64,000 nt of DNA from Macrosoma leucophasiata (GCA_036365455.1 JAWQUS010000011.1:7026001-7090000); one strand, 5' to 3'; numbered from the stretch's first letter, positions 34,143 to 46,199 are shown. Notes: generated from the sequence alone by a model not told the origin. Numbers and translations: made by a program.

Positions 34143-36384
34143 GCGGGAAGTTGGAAAAAAGAGAATCATCATCTCGAAGGCATGAATGTTATCTATTCAC
34201 CACACATAACACATAACGTTAGGTACATGTACTTGAACTGGTGCACACACACCGTTGTGCGGTGCCGACTACTGCCAACTAGTGAAAAAAAAGTTATTAT
34301 TCATAAATGTTCCGAGCAAAATAAGCTCACGTACCTTGTGATACGGCATCTATACATAATAAAAAGTTAAGTCCCCCGCGGCGTCTGTCTGTCTAGCTGT
34401 TCGCGATAAACTCAAAGACTGCTATAATGTTTAATTCAAACCATTCAAACGCGTTGCGAACACAGATGATGAGACTCGTGCCTATAACATTTATTGTATG
34501 GCAGAACGACGTTTGCGGTTTTTACTAGTAACTATTTAAAAATAATATCATTCTAGATCGATTATACATCCAAGACTAAAGTAATTTTAATTTTAGTCCT
34601 GCGGGATAATAACTATTAAATTTTCGCGGTGTGTAACAAAAGGTACACATTAATTCTCGCAGACACGCTAACGGCACTTATTTAGATCATCTAGGCAACT
34701 CGCACGAGCAGAAATAACCTGTTTGAGTTCACGACTTGTTTTAATAAGTTTTTGCAAGTTTCTAACATATTTATAATGATGTGTCAATGTACTCTTAAGA
34801 GGTTTAAACTTTTACTCCAGTAACAAAAAATGTACGATACATTTTGTAAGTTGGAAAGACTTACAATATTATGAATATGATGATCAATTAAATAACACTT
34901 AAGTCAAAAGTCGTCCATAGCTGGACAAAAGTCTTCCTCTTTATTCCCATATTTCGTCGAATTGGCGCAGTAGATATAGTTTTATCGCGGCTGTTGCCCA
35001 TTCCGCGTTATTGTATTTATTACCATCCTATTGGAATGGTTTCAGTGACATTATTTTTTATTTGTATTATTCATCATATTACACACAAACCTTAAAACCG
35101 TTGATTGTAATACCCCTTTACACTATTTTAGTGTCTCAAATTCTCATTAACTGCTCCAACCAAATAAGTACTATATAATACTTAGAATTGGTATTTTAAA
35201 CCTTATTAGTCAATTTGGTAATTATTAAAAATGCATAAAACTATTCAAGGATCACATAAATTGGGGGTAGTATAGAATTCTAGTCACACCCCCGATGTCA
35301 TTAAAGCAATACGCTCAAGAATCTAGCGTGGGTGTGTTGGCATTTGCCTGAGTATATAAGCGGATGTTGTGGTTTTCTCTCACGAAAATAATAATTTCGC
35401 TTAATAGATTTGCCGTTTTGTTTTTTCTTTCTTAGTATTGTTATTATTGGTATCATTACTGCTGAATTCTAGATTCAGCTACACATTGGTTCGAACTCGA
35501 AGGTTTCAAAAGATCACTTTCTTGAATTTTGTTTTGATTTATAATCGACGTTGTTATTGTTGCTAAATGATTATTTTATTTTATCAATATTTTCCTCTTT
35601 GCGTCTCGGAAGGTCTCAATAAAGGTATCGCTTCTTTGTTGAGATCTCTCGCCTACAAAAACAAGTATCTTTGTAAAAATGTTTCCATTCTTTTTTTTGC
35701 CAGTTTACCGCTATTTGTTTTTCCTTTAACCTTTGTCCGTAAGCAACGTCAATGCGAGTGGCAAACATACCGGCGGTTTGAAGTAAGTGATTATTGCCGC
35801 CTATAGACTCTGCCTCAGTCTCTGCCCCTTCTTGTGGTAGCAGGTCAGTTTCAACAACATTCTCTGAACGGTTGGTGTTTAGAAAAATTGTATGAAATTA
35901 TGTATAACACACACGTTTTTTCTACCTCTGCCTGTCTCTTCAGCGAATATTAGCATGAAAATACTTTTGTAGACATCTGTAGAAAGACTAAAGGTCAGAA
36001 TATAAATATCTTGGCACTCCTGAGGGCTTAGATGTTTTTATTGTATAATTTCTTCACCATCTAAGACACTGTCTTAGACAGCCCAGGGTGGGCCTAGATC
36101 TGATTAAAAATGTCCTTCCCGACTGATCTTTGTATAATTTGGCAAAACTCGAAACCAATGGCATACATTTTTTTTAAGTCTTATCAGAATAATTAAATTC
36201 TAGTCTTCTTATTCAAAGACTAAATAACTGTCTTAATTGCGGGTAGTCCGGAATTCTTGGCACACCCCCGACTATATTAAAGCATTACACCCAAGAATCT
36301 ATCGTAGGCGTAACGGTATGTGCCTGGGCATAATGAGAATTATTTCTTCGTATATTAAATGCATGGATTTTTCTATTATCTTTT

Positions 36385-37200
36385 ACTTTGCCGAAAATAT
36401 ATTTGATTGTTGTGTTTGATAAACCAAGGGTTATATTTATTGCTTTGCTGCTAATGGATGTGTTACTGTAAATGTCAGAATCATAAATCCTTAGATTTCG
36501 CAGTAAAACCTAACCTTTACCAAGTTTCATTGGTCCCGTGGTTCGGCAATACAGGAACAGACTTTTACAACATTTATTTTAAGATATAATCTGATTTGGT
36601 CAATGTATTAGACTAGTAAATTATTAAGATGAAAAGCAAATAATTAAATTAAAAAAAAACTAACATATTAATATGGAAACCATTTAATTTAAATATTAAC
36701 ACTTAAAAGGTAAAGGACACAAGTCTTTCCTCGATTCGATTCGATTGTATTGTATTTTGCTTAAAGATTCCTATGTTGTTGAGTTGTGGGAACACGAGTG
36801 ATGAAAAATTGTTCAATTTGAATGGGGCTTAAACATTGTCAGGTGCTAAATTTCATCAAGTTCAAGTCGAAGTCTTAATACATATTTACTGAAGAAGTTT
36901 CATTCACACAGGTTGGACGCGTGGAATTTTTCGATAGACCACTTTGCATACTTATTTATATCTCGAACTCGTGTATTGTATACGTTTCCTTCGCAGGTGT
37001 TCCCACAGAGCTGCAATATTGGGTTCTTCAAAACTGGAATCAAAACCAATGCTGCACATTGGCATCAGCTTGGTACTGCAAATATGTGAGGGCAGATCGC
37101 ACACACAAAGTAAGCGGTCAGGTATACCCCCGAGAAAAAAAAAACATTAAATTAAAATTACACAATTTTTACGGATTAAAATAAAATGATTATTTAAAAA
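36385..37200. other. Low-copy DNA right of the duplication
   Basis: The first unique sequence after copy 2. ORFs at 36921-37184 and 36944-37150 overlap in different frames and show no recognisable domain. No repeat is evident. Confidence 0.5.
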
Positions 37201-37824
37201 CTAGCTGTCCCCGCAAACTTCGTATTGCCTCACAATGAAATAATGTGTCAAAGGTTTGATGTATACTATTTAAAACTGCGATATCTTCCAAGATATTGAT
37301 TTGAATCGAATGAAGTAAAGGGCAATTTCGTTTTAAATGAAATACTTGTGATGAATAACATATTTATTTCTATAAGGATTAATAATATCATGTTTTATAA
37401 ACACCTTCGCAAATACTGCATTATTTTGGAACAACTTTGGTTAGTATAAAAAACCTTATAGTGAGCTAAAGTTAAAAGATAAACATATGCTGTTTGGGGG
37501 TTTTTTTTTAGAACTTTTGAAGGGAATAAAACCCGTAGTACATGATTTTTGTGAAACTTTTACCGTTTTCGCAGCGCACGCAGTGGAAGCTCTCAATAGG
37601 AAAAAAAAATCCCCTGATTTTGAAACATTCTTCTTTAGTGCTCCGCTCCTATTAGTCTTAGCGTGATGATATATAGACTAAAGCCTTCCTCGATAAATGG
37701 AGTGTCTAACACTGAAATAATTTTTTAAATCGGACCAGTAGTTGCTGAGATTAGCGCGTTCAAACAAACAAACAAACAAACAAACAAACAAACAAACTCT
37801 TCAGCTTTATAATATTAGTATAGA
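37201..37824 (-). mobile_element. Non-autonomous Helitron, 624 bp, clean ends
   Basis: On the minus strand the element begins TCTATACTAATATTATAAAG, preceded by A, and ends GCGGGGACAGCTAG, followed by T: the canonical A|TC...CTAG|T arrangement. A (GTTT)n tract, seen on the plus strand as (CAAA)n at 37766-37796, sits near the 5' end. Internally there is a CTACTGGTCCGATTTAAAAA motif, common in lepidopteran non-autonomous Helitrons. No Rep/helicase is encoded. Confidence 0.88.
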
Positions 37825-37984
37825 TAAATTCAAAGATGTGATGAGAATGTCTCGCGAAAACCTAAAAGTATTATTAAACAGACGTTTACGAAAACTATTT
37901 ATTTTTTAGTATAATATATTGAAAATGACTAGAATGACAACTATCAACATGTATTTGGGGGAATGGGGAGGAGAGGGGGGGAGT

Positions 37985-38142
37985 TGTTATATCTCTGTGG
38001 TAATTATTACGGAGCCATACAGTACCATCTAACCTGAACACGATAGTTCTAAACACTACTACTTGCCGGCAGATGGCTCAGTTAATCGGGTGGTGTCTCC
38101 GTCTCCGGGCTCGAGCTCCTACATTTGAATACTACCACTAGT
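37985..38142 (-). mobile_element. SINE-like family A, diverged fragment
   Basis: ATTACGGAGCCATACAGTAC, CCTGAACACGATAGTTCTAA, GCCGGCAGAT and a final CTACCACTAGTAG match the 5' half of the family in reverse orientation. Confidence 0.6.
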
Positions 38143-39289
38143 AGAAAATGGAGCATGAAAGTTTGTATGGCATTTTTGTTCCAGATTCAAAGCGAACAAA
38201 ATCGCGGGAAAATAGCTTGTAATATTATATTTATTACGCGAGATTAAGTTCATAGTACTGAAATAAAAAAGTAACCTAAGATGTGGAATGAATAAATAAG
38301 AATAGAACAGGGAAGCGATGACGACTTTCATTAAATTTTAAAAGACGTAGTGACGGAATACTTTTTCATTTCAAATCCCTTTACGTTCAGACAATATTAG
38401 CCTACAATCTCTTGGGCAAGAACAATGTTAGCTAAGCTATGTAAAACAATCCTGAAGTAGATTGCGTTTATTTATTCAAACGACATCCTTTGTTCTTTTC
38501 TACTACACTTTTTCGACACACACGCTACTGAACTCGTTAGTGTACAAAGGTCGTCCAAATTGGCAGAAAGAGACAGACATGTTTTCACAATACGTCGCTC
38601 ATAACTTTTATAGTTTTCGTGTACAGTAGTCCCAACTTTTCCATTTGTTCTCGGTATTACTTTTTATTTATATTCTTTCATTGCTCACAACTTCATCATT
38701 AGTATTGAACTTCTACAATTGAGTTTATTTGTAATCGAAGTATCTAATACTTCGAATAGCGTTAGCGTAATCACCGTAATTACTGTTTTGGATTGCCTTT
38801 CGTATTGCCGGCCTTTAGAGATGGAGTGGGTTTTTGATTATCACGGCTTATACAGTGTTCATTGTAATTAGCGCATCATCTCATGCAGGTAGCCTCTCTA
38901 CATCGTTACCAACAACATTTACTGTTCTATGACTTTTAAAAATTAATAGTTTTTAAAATGTTTCTATATAATTCATTTTTATTCCCTCTGAACTGGTATT
39001 TGCTTTGAGCGTAGGTATGCCAAAGTCCTAGCTTAGGCAAAATATCTCCACGAGCAGCGGGGTGCAGGACTGCGGTGTGACGCAGCGGCGGCAATGCTCT
39101 TTTGAACTTTTGAAAACATTTATTTATTTATTTTTTTTGGGTTTTATCCAGATTTGAAAAAGTCGTGGAAAAATGTTGTTGGGATTGATGTAGAGAGGCT
39201 GCCTGCAAGAGGTGATGTACTTATTTAAATTAACCCCGATAACAAGGCGAACGTTGATGGTGGTGATGGGCATTGGTGTCCCGACTTCG

Positions 39290-39516
39290 GCACACCGCGG
39301 ATACGCCGCCAAAATTCCATACAAACGCCTTATTTGGTCTCTATTACACAGACATCAATCAGTGACGTGTATTTGCACGTGCACCTGTGTGCGTAGCACG
39401 TAGAAAATACCAACCGTCGCCCATAAGAGGGGAGGTGGTTGGGTGATGCGGAGAAATCGGGCGGGACGTCGAAGTGTCCATTCTATACGTCGCGTCGTAT
39501 TATTACATATTCTCTG
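39290..39516 (-). repeat. Inverted partner of the window-end repeat
   Basis: Its reverse complement matches 63785-64000 over about 215 bp, including AGAATGGACACTTCGACGTC, CCCGCC, AACCGTCGCC (or its inverse) and GACATCAATCAGTGACG (or its inverse). Unclassified, and moderately GC-rich against its surroundings. Confidence 0.75.
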
Positions 39517-40197
39517 ACTTCGGTAATGACAAGATGTGATTGAGTGATTTATGAGTTGAGAATAAAAAGGTAAATTAAGTGTGCAGAGTTTCCTTTCCTT
39601 TGGACTATATTCCTTTAATAGTATAAATTGGTCGAAGGCTAGGTAAGTACGTTAGTACCAAACTATCTCCTTTGACACATCAGTCTTGAAAAATATTAAA
39701 TTAGACTTCAAAAGAAAATCTGAAAGACTAAACGTAAGTTAAATCAGTCAATTTAGAAGTAATATTCTAGGAAATTTATTCAAAATTCGTTATGTTGTCT
39801 AAACTAGTTCAAGACATGAAATTGTAAAATGAACTCTATTCCTTATAACATAGAAGCGAAGGACCTAGACAGTTTTATGGCGAGGATGATAGCGTTTTAA
39901 TAGCCGACTGCAGCTGCAGTACTGATTACGCTGTTCAAAATTCGATGAAGTCCTCATTAAGCTTCAAAATCCATCAACGTGAGTGGATCAAATGCATGAA
40001 TAAATGAAGTTTCTCCATATTTGATGTGGTTCCTTACCCGCTTTGGTTTTGATGATTGATTGCTTTATAAAGCTTATCTTTTGAAGACTCGGTTAGTCCA
40101 CCAATATGACAACCGCTTGATTTTGGGTCGCGGTTTCGAATTCACGCACCGGTACATATTTGTGTATAGCCTACAATGTTTTTTTTATGCATGCAAT

Positions 40198-40384
40198 GTT
40201 CCTGTCAGGTGGTAATGTACGGCCCTGTAATTTCCGGCACAGAGGCATTACACCTTAGGCCTCAGGAGTGGCAACTCATATGCATTTTGACCTTGGTCTT
40301 TGTGTGGGTGTCTATAGGCTGCAGTTATCACTAAGCATCAATGTCAACTGCATGCTTGTTTACCACTTCCAGTACATAAAAAAA
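40198..40384 (+). mobile_element. SINE-like family A, 5'-truncated
   Basis: Begins CCTGTCAGGTGGTAATGTAC and ends CAGTACATAAAAAAA. Confidence 0.85.
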
Positions 40385-40689
40385 CCCTGTTAACGACTCC
40401 GTCTCGCAGTTGACCAGTTTGTTTTACTGGAAATTTCGACGACACATTCGTTTCATTGCAAACCAGCAGCGCTGTGTGGAAAAATAAGAGCCACTTCAGT
40501 CTTTAACGATGCAGAGAGTTCTACAGTGACTCAACATATCGTTTTATTACTAACAGATGTCACCACGCTAGAGAAGTCTAATATGACCGTTTATCTATGC
40601 TCTTTAAGTGCTCAATAACCACGTAATCGTTAATTTAAGCGGCCACATAAAATTATGTTCAGTTCACATTTGATGTCGTAACTTGTAAT

Positions 40690-40953
40690 CAGGGTTGCCA
40701 CTTTCTGGGAAAAAAATGGGGCAATCGAATGGCTATCAGAGACGGCATTAAGAAAGACTGCAGACTTGACTTTTAAATAAATTTGCAGAAATAAAACGTA
40801 AAGTGTACGAGTATACCCAGTATAACACCTATGTCAATACAAATTGAGCAACTGTTAAAAATCGGGACAAAATTAATAGCTCATCGAACATAACAACATC
40901 GAAATGAGGACTGTACCAGAATCAAAGCAGAATCGGGACGGGTGGCAAGTCTG
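40690..40953. mobile_element. hAT-like MITE candidate
   Basis: The left end CAGGGTTGCCACTTTCTGGG is matched inverted by the right end (reverse complement CAGACTTGCCACCCGTCCCG). CAGGG-TTGCCA ends are common in hAT non-autonomous elements. I could not identify a matching 8-bp target duplication, so both the borders and the class remain tentative. Confidence 0.5.
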
Positions 40954-41033
40954 CGATATTTTTCGATTTAGTGACGTCACGACGGCGGTTATTGCATAGA
41001 CCGGCTTTGAGTGGTAGTAAATACAATAACATA

Positions 41034-41275
41034 GGACAAGCAGCAACGTCCCGCGATAGTATAAACTACCGCTACTGCGATCGCCATAGAGAAACTTGGC
41101 CCACCGGCCGCGGCGGACCGGAGGGGAGTTGCGTTTATTACGGACGCAAAACTGTCATTTTTCGCGAGGGAAATGCGTGTGACACACACACACACACTAC
41201 AAAAATCGTCTATTACTTCGAAACTCGCACCTTGACTTTAACGAAATACATAAACAAAGGAGATGTTGCGAGCTC
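41034..41275 (+). repeat. GC-rich repeat, member 1 of an inverted pair
   Basis: GCGGCGGACCGGAGGGGAGT (about 41109-41128) and AAAGGAGATGTTGC (about 41256-41269) recur inverted at 41708-41885. A (CA)n tract lies at about 41183-41196. A 124-codon ORF (40971-41345) spans the repeat and carries no known domain, and I do not call it a gene. Confidence 0.6.
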
Positions 41276-41707
41276 GGCCCTGGTTCGTACATGTCCTCAA
41301 AACATGGGTAAATTAAAGAAGAATCCAAAAAAAAAATACAATTAATTTATTCAAGAATATATTTTAAAGTTACAACCACATTTAATTCAAGCGATTTTAT
41401 CATTTTCAACTATGTGAAACATGGCGGCGATACAGCCGACACTTGGGATCAATCGATTTTGATAGTATTTAGAAAATATTACTTTTTTCTCCAAGTTCTA
41501 TAATCAAAATACAATTTAAAAAATGAAAATGTCAAAATGACATCGCCCGCCATATTCGCCATGTTAGTTTTAAGTTGCAATTCTAACTGCAAATTATGTT
41601 TTGTAACTGCAAACAAAGCTAAATAAGTGAAAATATGGAGTAAAAAACGTTTTTATATTGATTTTGCCTGTTTAATAATATTGTGTACAATACATGGCCG
41701 GAGGTCC

Positions 41708-41885
41708 ATACATTTTTGCAACATCTCCTTTGATGCATACATTTAAACATCTAGGCGACAGGCACAGGCCTATTTGGGCCTGTACTTTGACAAAGGGGAA
41801 AGCCTGCAAATGGCTACTCCCCCTCCGGTCCGCCGAGGCCGGTGGCCCGTGTTGCTCTTTGGAAATCGTCAATCCGCATGCAAAG
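41708..41885 (-). repeat. GC-rich repeat, member 2 of an inverted pair
   Basis: GCAACATCTCCTTTG and ACTCCCCCTCCGGTCCGCCG are the inverse of motifs in 41034-41275. The two members face each other across about 430 bp of AT-rich DNA. Confidence 0.6.
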
Positions 41886-42039
41886 CGTAGCGATTATAGT
41901 GTAGGCGATCAGTAAGAGAGGACTCCCCGAATTTCATATGGGAACAAAATTTACGAGAAAAAAAGCTTCTATACTAATATCGGAATTAATGAAAATAGGC
42001 CAAGTGCATATCATACAAATGCGCGCTTCATACAAATTA

Positions 42040-42335
42040 TCTTCTATACAAATAAATAAAATTGGAGTGTCTGTTTGTAACATTAAAATAACCGCTTTTT
42101 ATACATATACCAAAACAACATTTTTTACAATTTTTGTCTGTCTATCTATCTGTCTGTTGGCGGGGCTAATCTTGGGAACGGCTTTACCGATTTTGACGGG
42201 ACTTTCACTGACAGAAAGCTTATGTAATAAGGAGTAACTTAGTATACTTTTATACTAGCTGCCCCCACGACTTCGTCTGGGTAGATACTGAACAATCATA
42301 GATTCTCACGCGGTCGAAGTCGCGGGCACAGCTAG
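42040..42335 (+). mobile_element. Helitron with two opposed 3' ends
   Basis: The 5' end TCTTCTATACAAATAAATAA follows an A, and the 3' end GTCGCGGGCACAGCTAG is followed by T at 42336. Just before this end, at 42255, an inverted 3' end begins (CTAGCTGCCCCCACGACTTC), so CTAG termini point at each other across about 80 bp. Internal GACGGGACTTTCACTGACAG is typical of this Helitron group. Confidence 0.75.
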
Positions 42336-42754
42336 TACTATATACAATTGAGTGTAGAAAACCTAGCTATTTTCATTGAAACTAACTTTGTTACTGGCAG
42401 AACCTCAACGGATGAAAAATGCATTAGAAAAGTTTACCTATTGTTTTTACTAAGTTTATCTCGTAGATCAGTTTTATTTCAGTGAAGGGTAGAATCTTTG
42501 TTTGTTCAGTTGCTGTGTCCAAAACTTTTCATCATAAAATAACTTTTTTTTAGATTCCTTTAAAAAGGACTGATTTGACAATGATATGATGCCATACCAA
42601 CAATATTATTGTGAAACATTGTTTATTTTTATTTTGTAGTTAATCTATACTTACAATAAATCTATAGAAGTGTAAATTCTGTACATTGAAAATATTTTTA
42701 AAAAATTGAGGTTTAATGTAGTATGTACCTTGCAACAAACGTAATTTTGATGCC

Positions 42755-42812
42755 ATTTTTTGTACGGAACCCTTCGAGCACTAGTTCGATTCGCACTTGG
42801 CCGGTTTTTCTC
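42755..42812 (-). repeat. GGTTCCGTA / AAGTGCGAATCG repeat end
   Basis: TACGGAACCCTTCGAGCACT and GCACTTGGCCGGTTTTT form the terminal part of the lepidopteran GGTTCCGTA repeat. The rest is not evident. Confidence 0.6.
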
Positions 42813-42995
42813 TATTACATTAACCATACTGTATAGCAGCGTCCTGGCATAAAGCAATCGCCGTTATGATCACCATTCAGCATGCCAAGCGTGGCAATTA
42901 TGGCATTTTCTTTCCTTATGACGCACAACACTTTTAGGAGCATCTTCGGGAAAGGCTTTGTCCAGCGGAGAGGGATGGATGTCTTTCGGATGTAA

Positions 42996-43350
42996 TTATG
43001 ATGATGATGGTGGTGGTGGTGGCGTTAGTGGTGTTGGTGGCATTGGTGGTGGTGTTGGCGTGGGTGTCGTTGGTGGCGTAGGTATTGTTGGTGACTCTGG
43101 TGGTGTTATTGGTGGCGTTGGTGGTGCTGGCGGTGGTTTTTAGTGGCGATAGAGGTATTGGTGGCGTTGGTGACGTTCGTGGTGTTGTTGGTAGTTTTGG
43201 TGGCATTAGTGTCATTGGTGGCGTAGGTGTTTGGTAGTGACGGTGATGGCGTTGGTAGCGATTGTAGTTGTAGCGGTGGTGGGGGTGGTAGTGGTGACAG
43301 TGGTGTTGGTGATGGTGATGACGATGATGATGGTGGTGTTGGTGGCATTA
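42996..43350. repeat. GGTGGCGTT minisatellite
   Basis: Reverse-complement relative of the CCACCAACG arrays at 4288 and 19917, with 3/9-bp periodicity. It translates as glycine/valine-rich or threonine/asparagine/proline-rich strings in several frames, with no sign of a real gene. Confidence 0.9.
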
Positions 43351-43539
43351 GTGGATAAAAATGCACAACGTTAATATCCATTTTTTCTCTCCTGCCGGCT
43401 CTTACGGACTGCCTGCATTATTCATAGATCTATCTTTTATCTTTCATTCTCCGTTTAAGCACTAATTCAATGAAATTTTAAAAAACTTTATACTTAATAA
43501 TTTTCTATAAAAAAATAATATGCATAGAAGTTTTAAATA

Positions 43540-43809
43540 GCCTTTTCGAAAGTACGGTTCAGCATAGGATGGATGCTTGTTTAAACACATTATTGGCAAT
43601 TTTTCGCAATCCTAGCAGCCTATGCGCTTTTATTCCCGATGGCCATACGTCTAATATTGTGTACAGAGAAGCATTACTGCAAAGCAGATTTTTTTAGCTA
43701 CTTAAAAGTGTTTATGATCCAAAATTAACCAAAATGTATATCCAAAAGCGCTGACCAAAGTCCCATAGCCACTATTCCACTCAAACAAAGTTGCGGGCAC
43801 AGTTAGTCT
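43540..43809 (+). mobile_element. Helitron 3' portion (degenerate end)
   Basis: CCTAGCAGCCTATGCGCTTT, GATGGCCATACGTC, TGTTTATGATCCAAAATTAA and AAACAAAGTTGCGGGCACAG parallel 49040-49392. The end GTTAGT is a degenerate CTAG|T. Together with the upstream GGTGGC array it forms the plus-strand version of the 4200-4520 arrangement. Confidence 0.65.
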
Positions 43810-43837
43810 CTCATAATGGTGCACGGGTTAGGATATG

Positions 43838-43911
43838 GGTCCGACGTTCCGTCCACTACACTTTTTGAGGTGAAGGTACCTCAAAAAGTGTAGTGGACGG
43901 AACGTCGGACC
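43838..43911. repeat. Perfect hairpin, 34-bp arms
   Basis: The left arm 43838-43871 (starting GGTCCGACGTTCCGTCCACT) and right arm 43878-43911 are exact inverse complements, with a 6-nt loop GAAGGT. It lies about 30 bp after the Helitron end at 43809. Confidence 0.97.
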
Positions 43912-43956
43912 AGAACTCTTTAAAGTACTTTAACTTCAATGGAGGAAAATGGTATT

Positions 43957-44230
43957 TTTATGGAAGTGGTAAACAAGCCTGCAGTTCACATTGATGTTAA
44001 GTGATGACTGCAGTCTATAGACACTCACAAAAAGACCAGAGGTCAAAATGCAGATGCGTTACCACTTCTGAGGGCTAAAGTGTTATCTGTGTTCCGGCCT
44101 CTGTGTCGGAAATTACAACGCCGTACATTGAACCACCTGGCCATTGGTCACCTGACCGGAACATGATAGTGCTGAATACTACTATTTAGCGGCAACAATA
44201 TTAGGTAATGCGGTGGTGCCTACGCCCGCG
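43957..44230 (-). mobile_element. SINE-like family A
   Basis: Reverse copy from a T-rich end to GTGGTGCCTACGCCCGCG, lacking the very 5' hairpin. CCACCTGGCCATTGGTCACC shows an internal small duplication. Confidence 0.85.
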
Positions 44231-46187
44231 ATTTCATTATTAGATATAAACTTCAATAGAGGCATAATGGATTAAAAAAGTTTACGTTTATGTTTATCTC
44301 GTACACTTTTAATCCAGCGAAGGGTAGAATCTTTGTATAGTCTGTGGCATTAAATCCGCTTGGTGTCAGTGTTCCAAGTGCGTAAACAGTCCTGTGACCC
44401 TTTTAAATTACATATGCATATAATCCTGTCCGTGGAGAGCTTGGATATGTATCCTTGTGTCTATTCGATAAACTATACATATGGTAAAACTGTGTGATGA
44501 ATAAAATATATATAGTATGTTGAAAAAAATATATATTTTATGCTTTTTAAAAAGATCTAGTAGTTTCGGAAATAAGAGAAAAGAATAGTCGATTTTTTCT
44601 GTTCTCTTCAATAAGTTCAAAACTTTTATCGTGGAATTATTAATTTTTAATGATCTGCGATACAAAACGTTTTACTTTTCACACTATACATTGTGACATT
44701 GCTTTCTATTTTGTTATTTGTCCCACAAGAAGAACCTCCTTGTTTTGAATTGATTAATTTACTGTACACATCTGTCTTTGGGCTACAAATTTTATCATTT
44801 AATTTCATCAATTTTTTTTTTATTTTGAGGGTATCTGAAAAAGTGCAAATATTACATTTTAGTTATGTTTGATAATTTTAATTGATAAACTATGATTTCG
44901 GCTAGTCAATAAAAAAAAGAATGAAGAAAGATGTAAAAACTTAGGAAATATCGTAAAAAACTGCAGAACGTCACGCGTATATATACTAAAAAAATTAAAA
45001 ATCATTTAAAATAACCAAAGCCAGTATGGAACATATATATTAGAGTAATTATCCTTAATTTTGTCCAAATATTCGAAAAACGCCGGGCGGTCACTTATTC
45101 CTGGCACATATACGAGTACTATAGAATAGATATATAGATAGAACCGGTGACAAATTTAATGATTTTGCGCTATAAATATGAGAATACCTCAAATCCACAA
45201 ACCGATAAATTTGTGTCATGAAAACAGAATATGAACACAATGCGAAGTGAATATTCCAATTAGGTAATGCACAATGGAAACTAGAGCTTTTATACTACAT
45301 CATTATGGATGGTCGTTAACATGTCAATAGTCAATACGTTCTGTGAGCATCATTATTAATCAGCGTACTTAGAACTGGGGAACTCTTTGTCAGCATGTAT
45401 GGTCTTTTGATATTCTAATCCGGAATGCCCGGAATGAGTGGGTATTTAGTTTTATTTTCTTGTAATGGGGCACATCACAATGGCTCCTTGAAGGTACTCG
45501 TAAACGTTGACGTTTTATGGAGACCAATTCACCAAATTGGAGTGAGTGAAGCCATATATAACAGCTGAAGTTATAATAATTCTGTACTCCCCTACTATCT
45601 CAGAGCAATTACATGCGATTCTTGAAGCTGCTTTTACGCCACAAAAGAAGAGGACTCACCATGTTTCAGAAAAACTAAAAACCATTCTCGCCTAAAGTCA
45701 TAGTCTTAGCCAAAATAGTAATACTTTCAAGGGCTTATGGTCCGAATTTAATCCATAACGTAATTTTGCAAAGACATTTGCTTTAAATGTATGTTCTTTT
45801 ACTTAGGTGCATTGTGTGTGTGTCTAAAAGTGCACTACTTCCTTCAGTTTTTCTATTCGCAGCGAAATGTTTCGAAAATAGTAACGGAAACAGCTTTGAG
45901 AAGGGTTAGGTCGTGTCTTGAACTTCAGGGGATCGTCTTGGCGAGGGCACGACTGTGCCCCCAGATCTTCTTAACTGTAGGTATAGTCCGCGATACCTTA
46001 ACTCTCGAGCCACATTACTTGAGCTCTACAAGTAATTAAAAATCTATTAAGTAAATATGCTGAAAATTTTTTTTCCGATTACAAAATGCTTACCTATGAA
46101 GAATGTATATAAGCAGGTATGTTGGTGCCTGTACCACAGCACAGCTTTAGTATATTACAGTACAATAATTTCGTCTTTACTGTATGT
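44231..46187. other. AT-rich DNA without a clear feature
   Basis: A stretch near 44555-44620 (AGTAGTTTCGGAAATAAGAG) resembles the interior of the family E repeat, but no borders are visible. ORFs at 44408-44665 and 45791-46039 look random. Confidence 0.5.
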
Positions 46188-46199
46188 AGTCGGTTACGT

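Larger units (their letters stand above)
17443..36384. repeat. Segmental tandem duplication, copy 2
   Basis: Direct copy of 1003-17442. Differences from copy 1 include loss of about 660 bp (copy-1 1230-1895), a reorganised interval at 20160-21100, about 560 bp retained or gained at 23480-24055, and a 2425-bp insertion at 28316. The left part shows scattered substitutions. The right part (31861-36384) shows none that I can find. Copy 2 ends at TTTT (36381-36384), after which the unique sequence ACTTTGCCG follows. Confidence 0.93.
31861..36384. repeat. Block indistinguishable between copies
   Basis: Corresponds to 12919-17442 at a fixed offset of 18942 with no indel. All ORF translations in it agree exactly between copies. 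The last difference to its left is CAAGAAAATGG against TAAAGAAAAATGG (12911-12921). This contrasts with percent-level divergence in the rest of the duplication. Confidence 0.85.
37825..40197. other. Low-copy DNA with scattered repeat fragments
   Basis: Holds a reverse SINE-like fragment at about 37985-38142 and a repeat at 39290-39516 shared inverted with the right end of the window. 38150-39290 and 39520-40197 show no gene and no recognised repeat. Confidence 0.5.

Noticed and set aside
40971..41345. 124-codon ORF
   Set aside because: Spans an inverted repeat member and a (CA)n tract, and ends in a lysine-rich A-run translation. No domain is visible.
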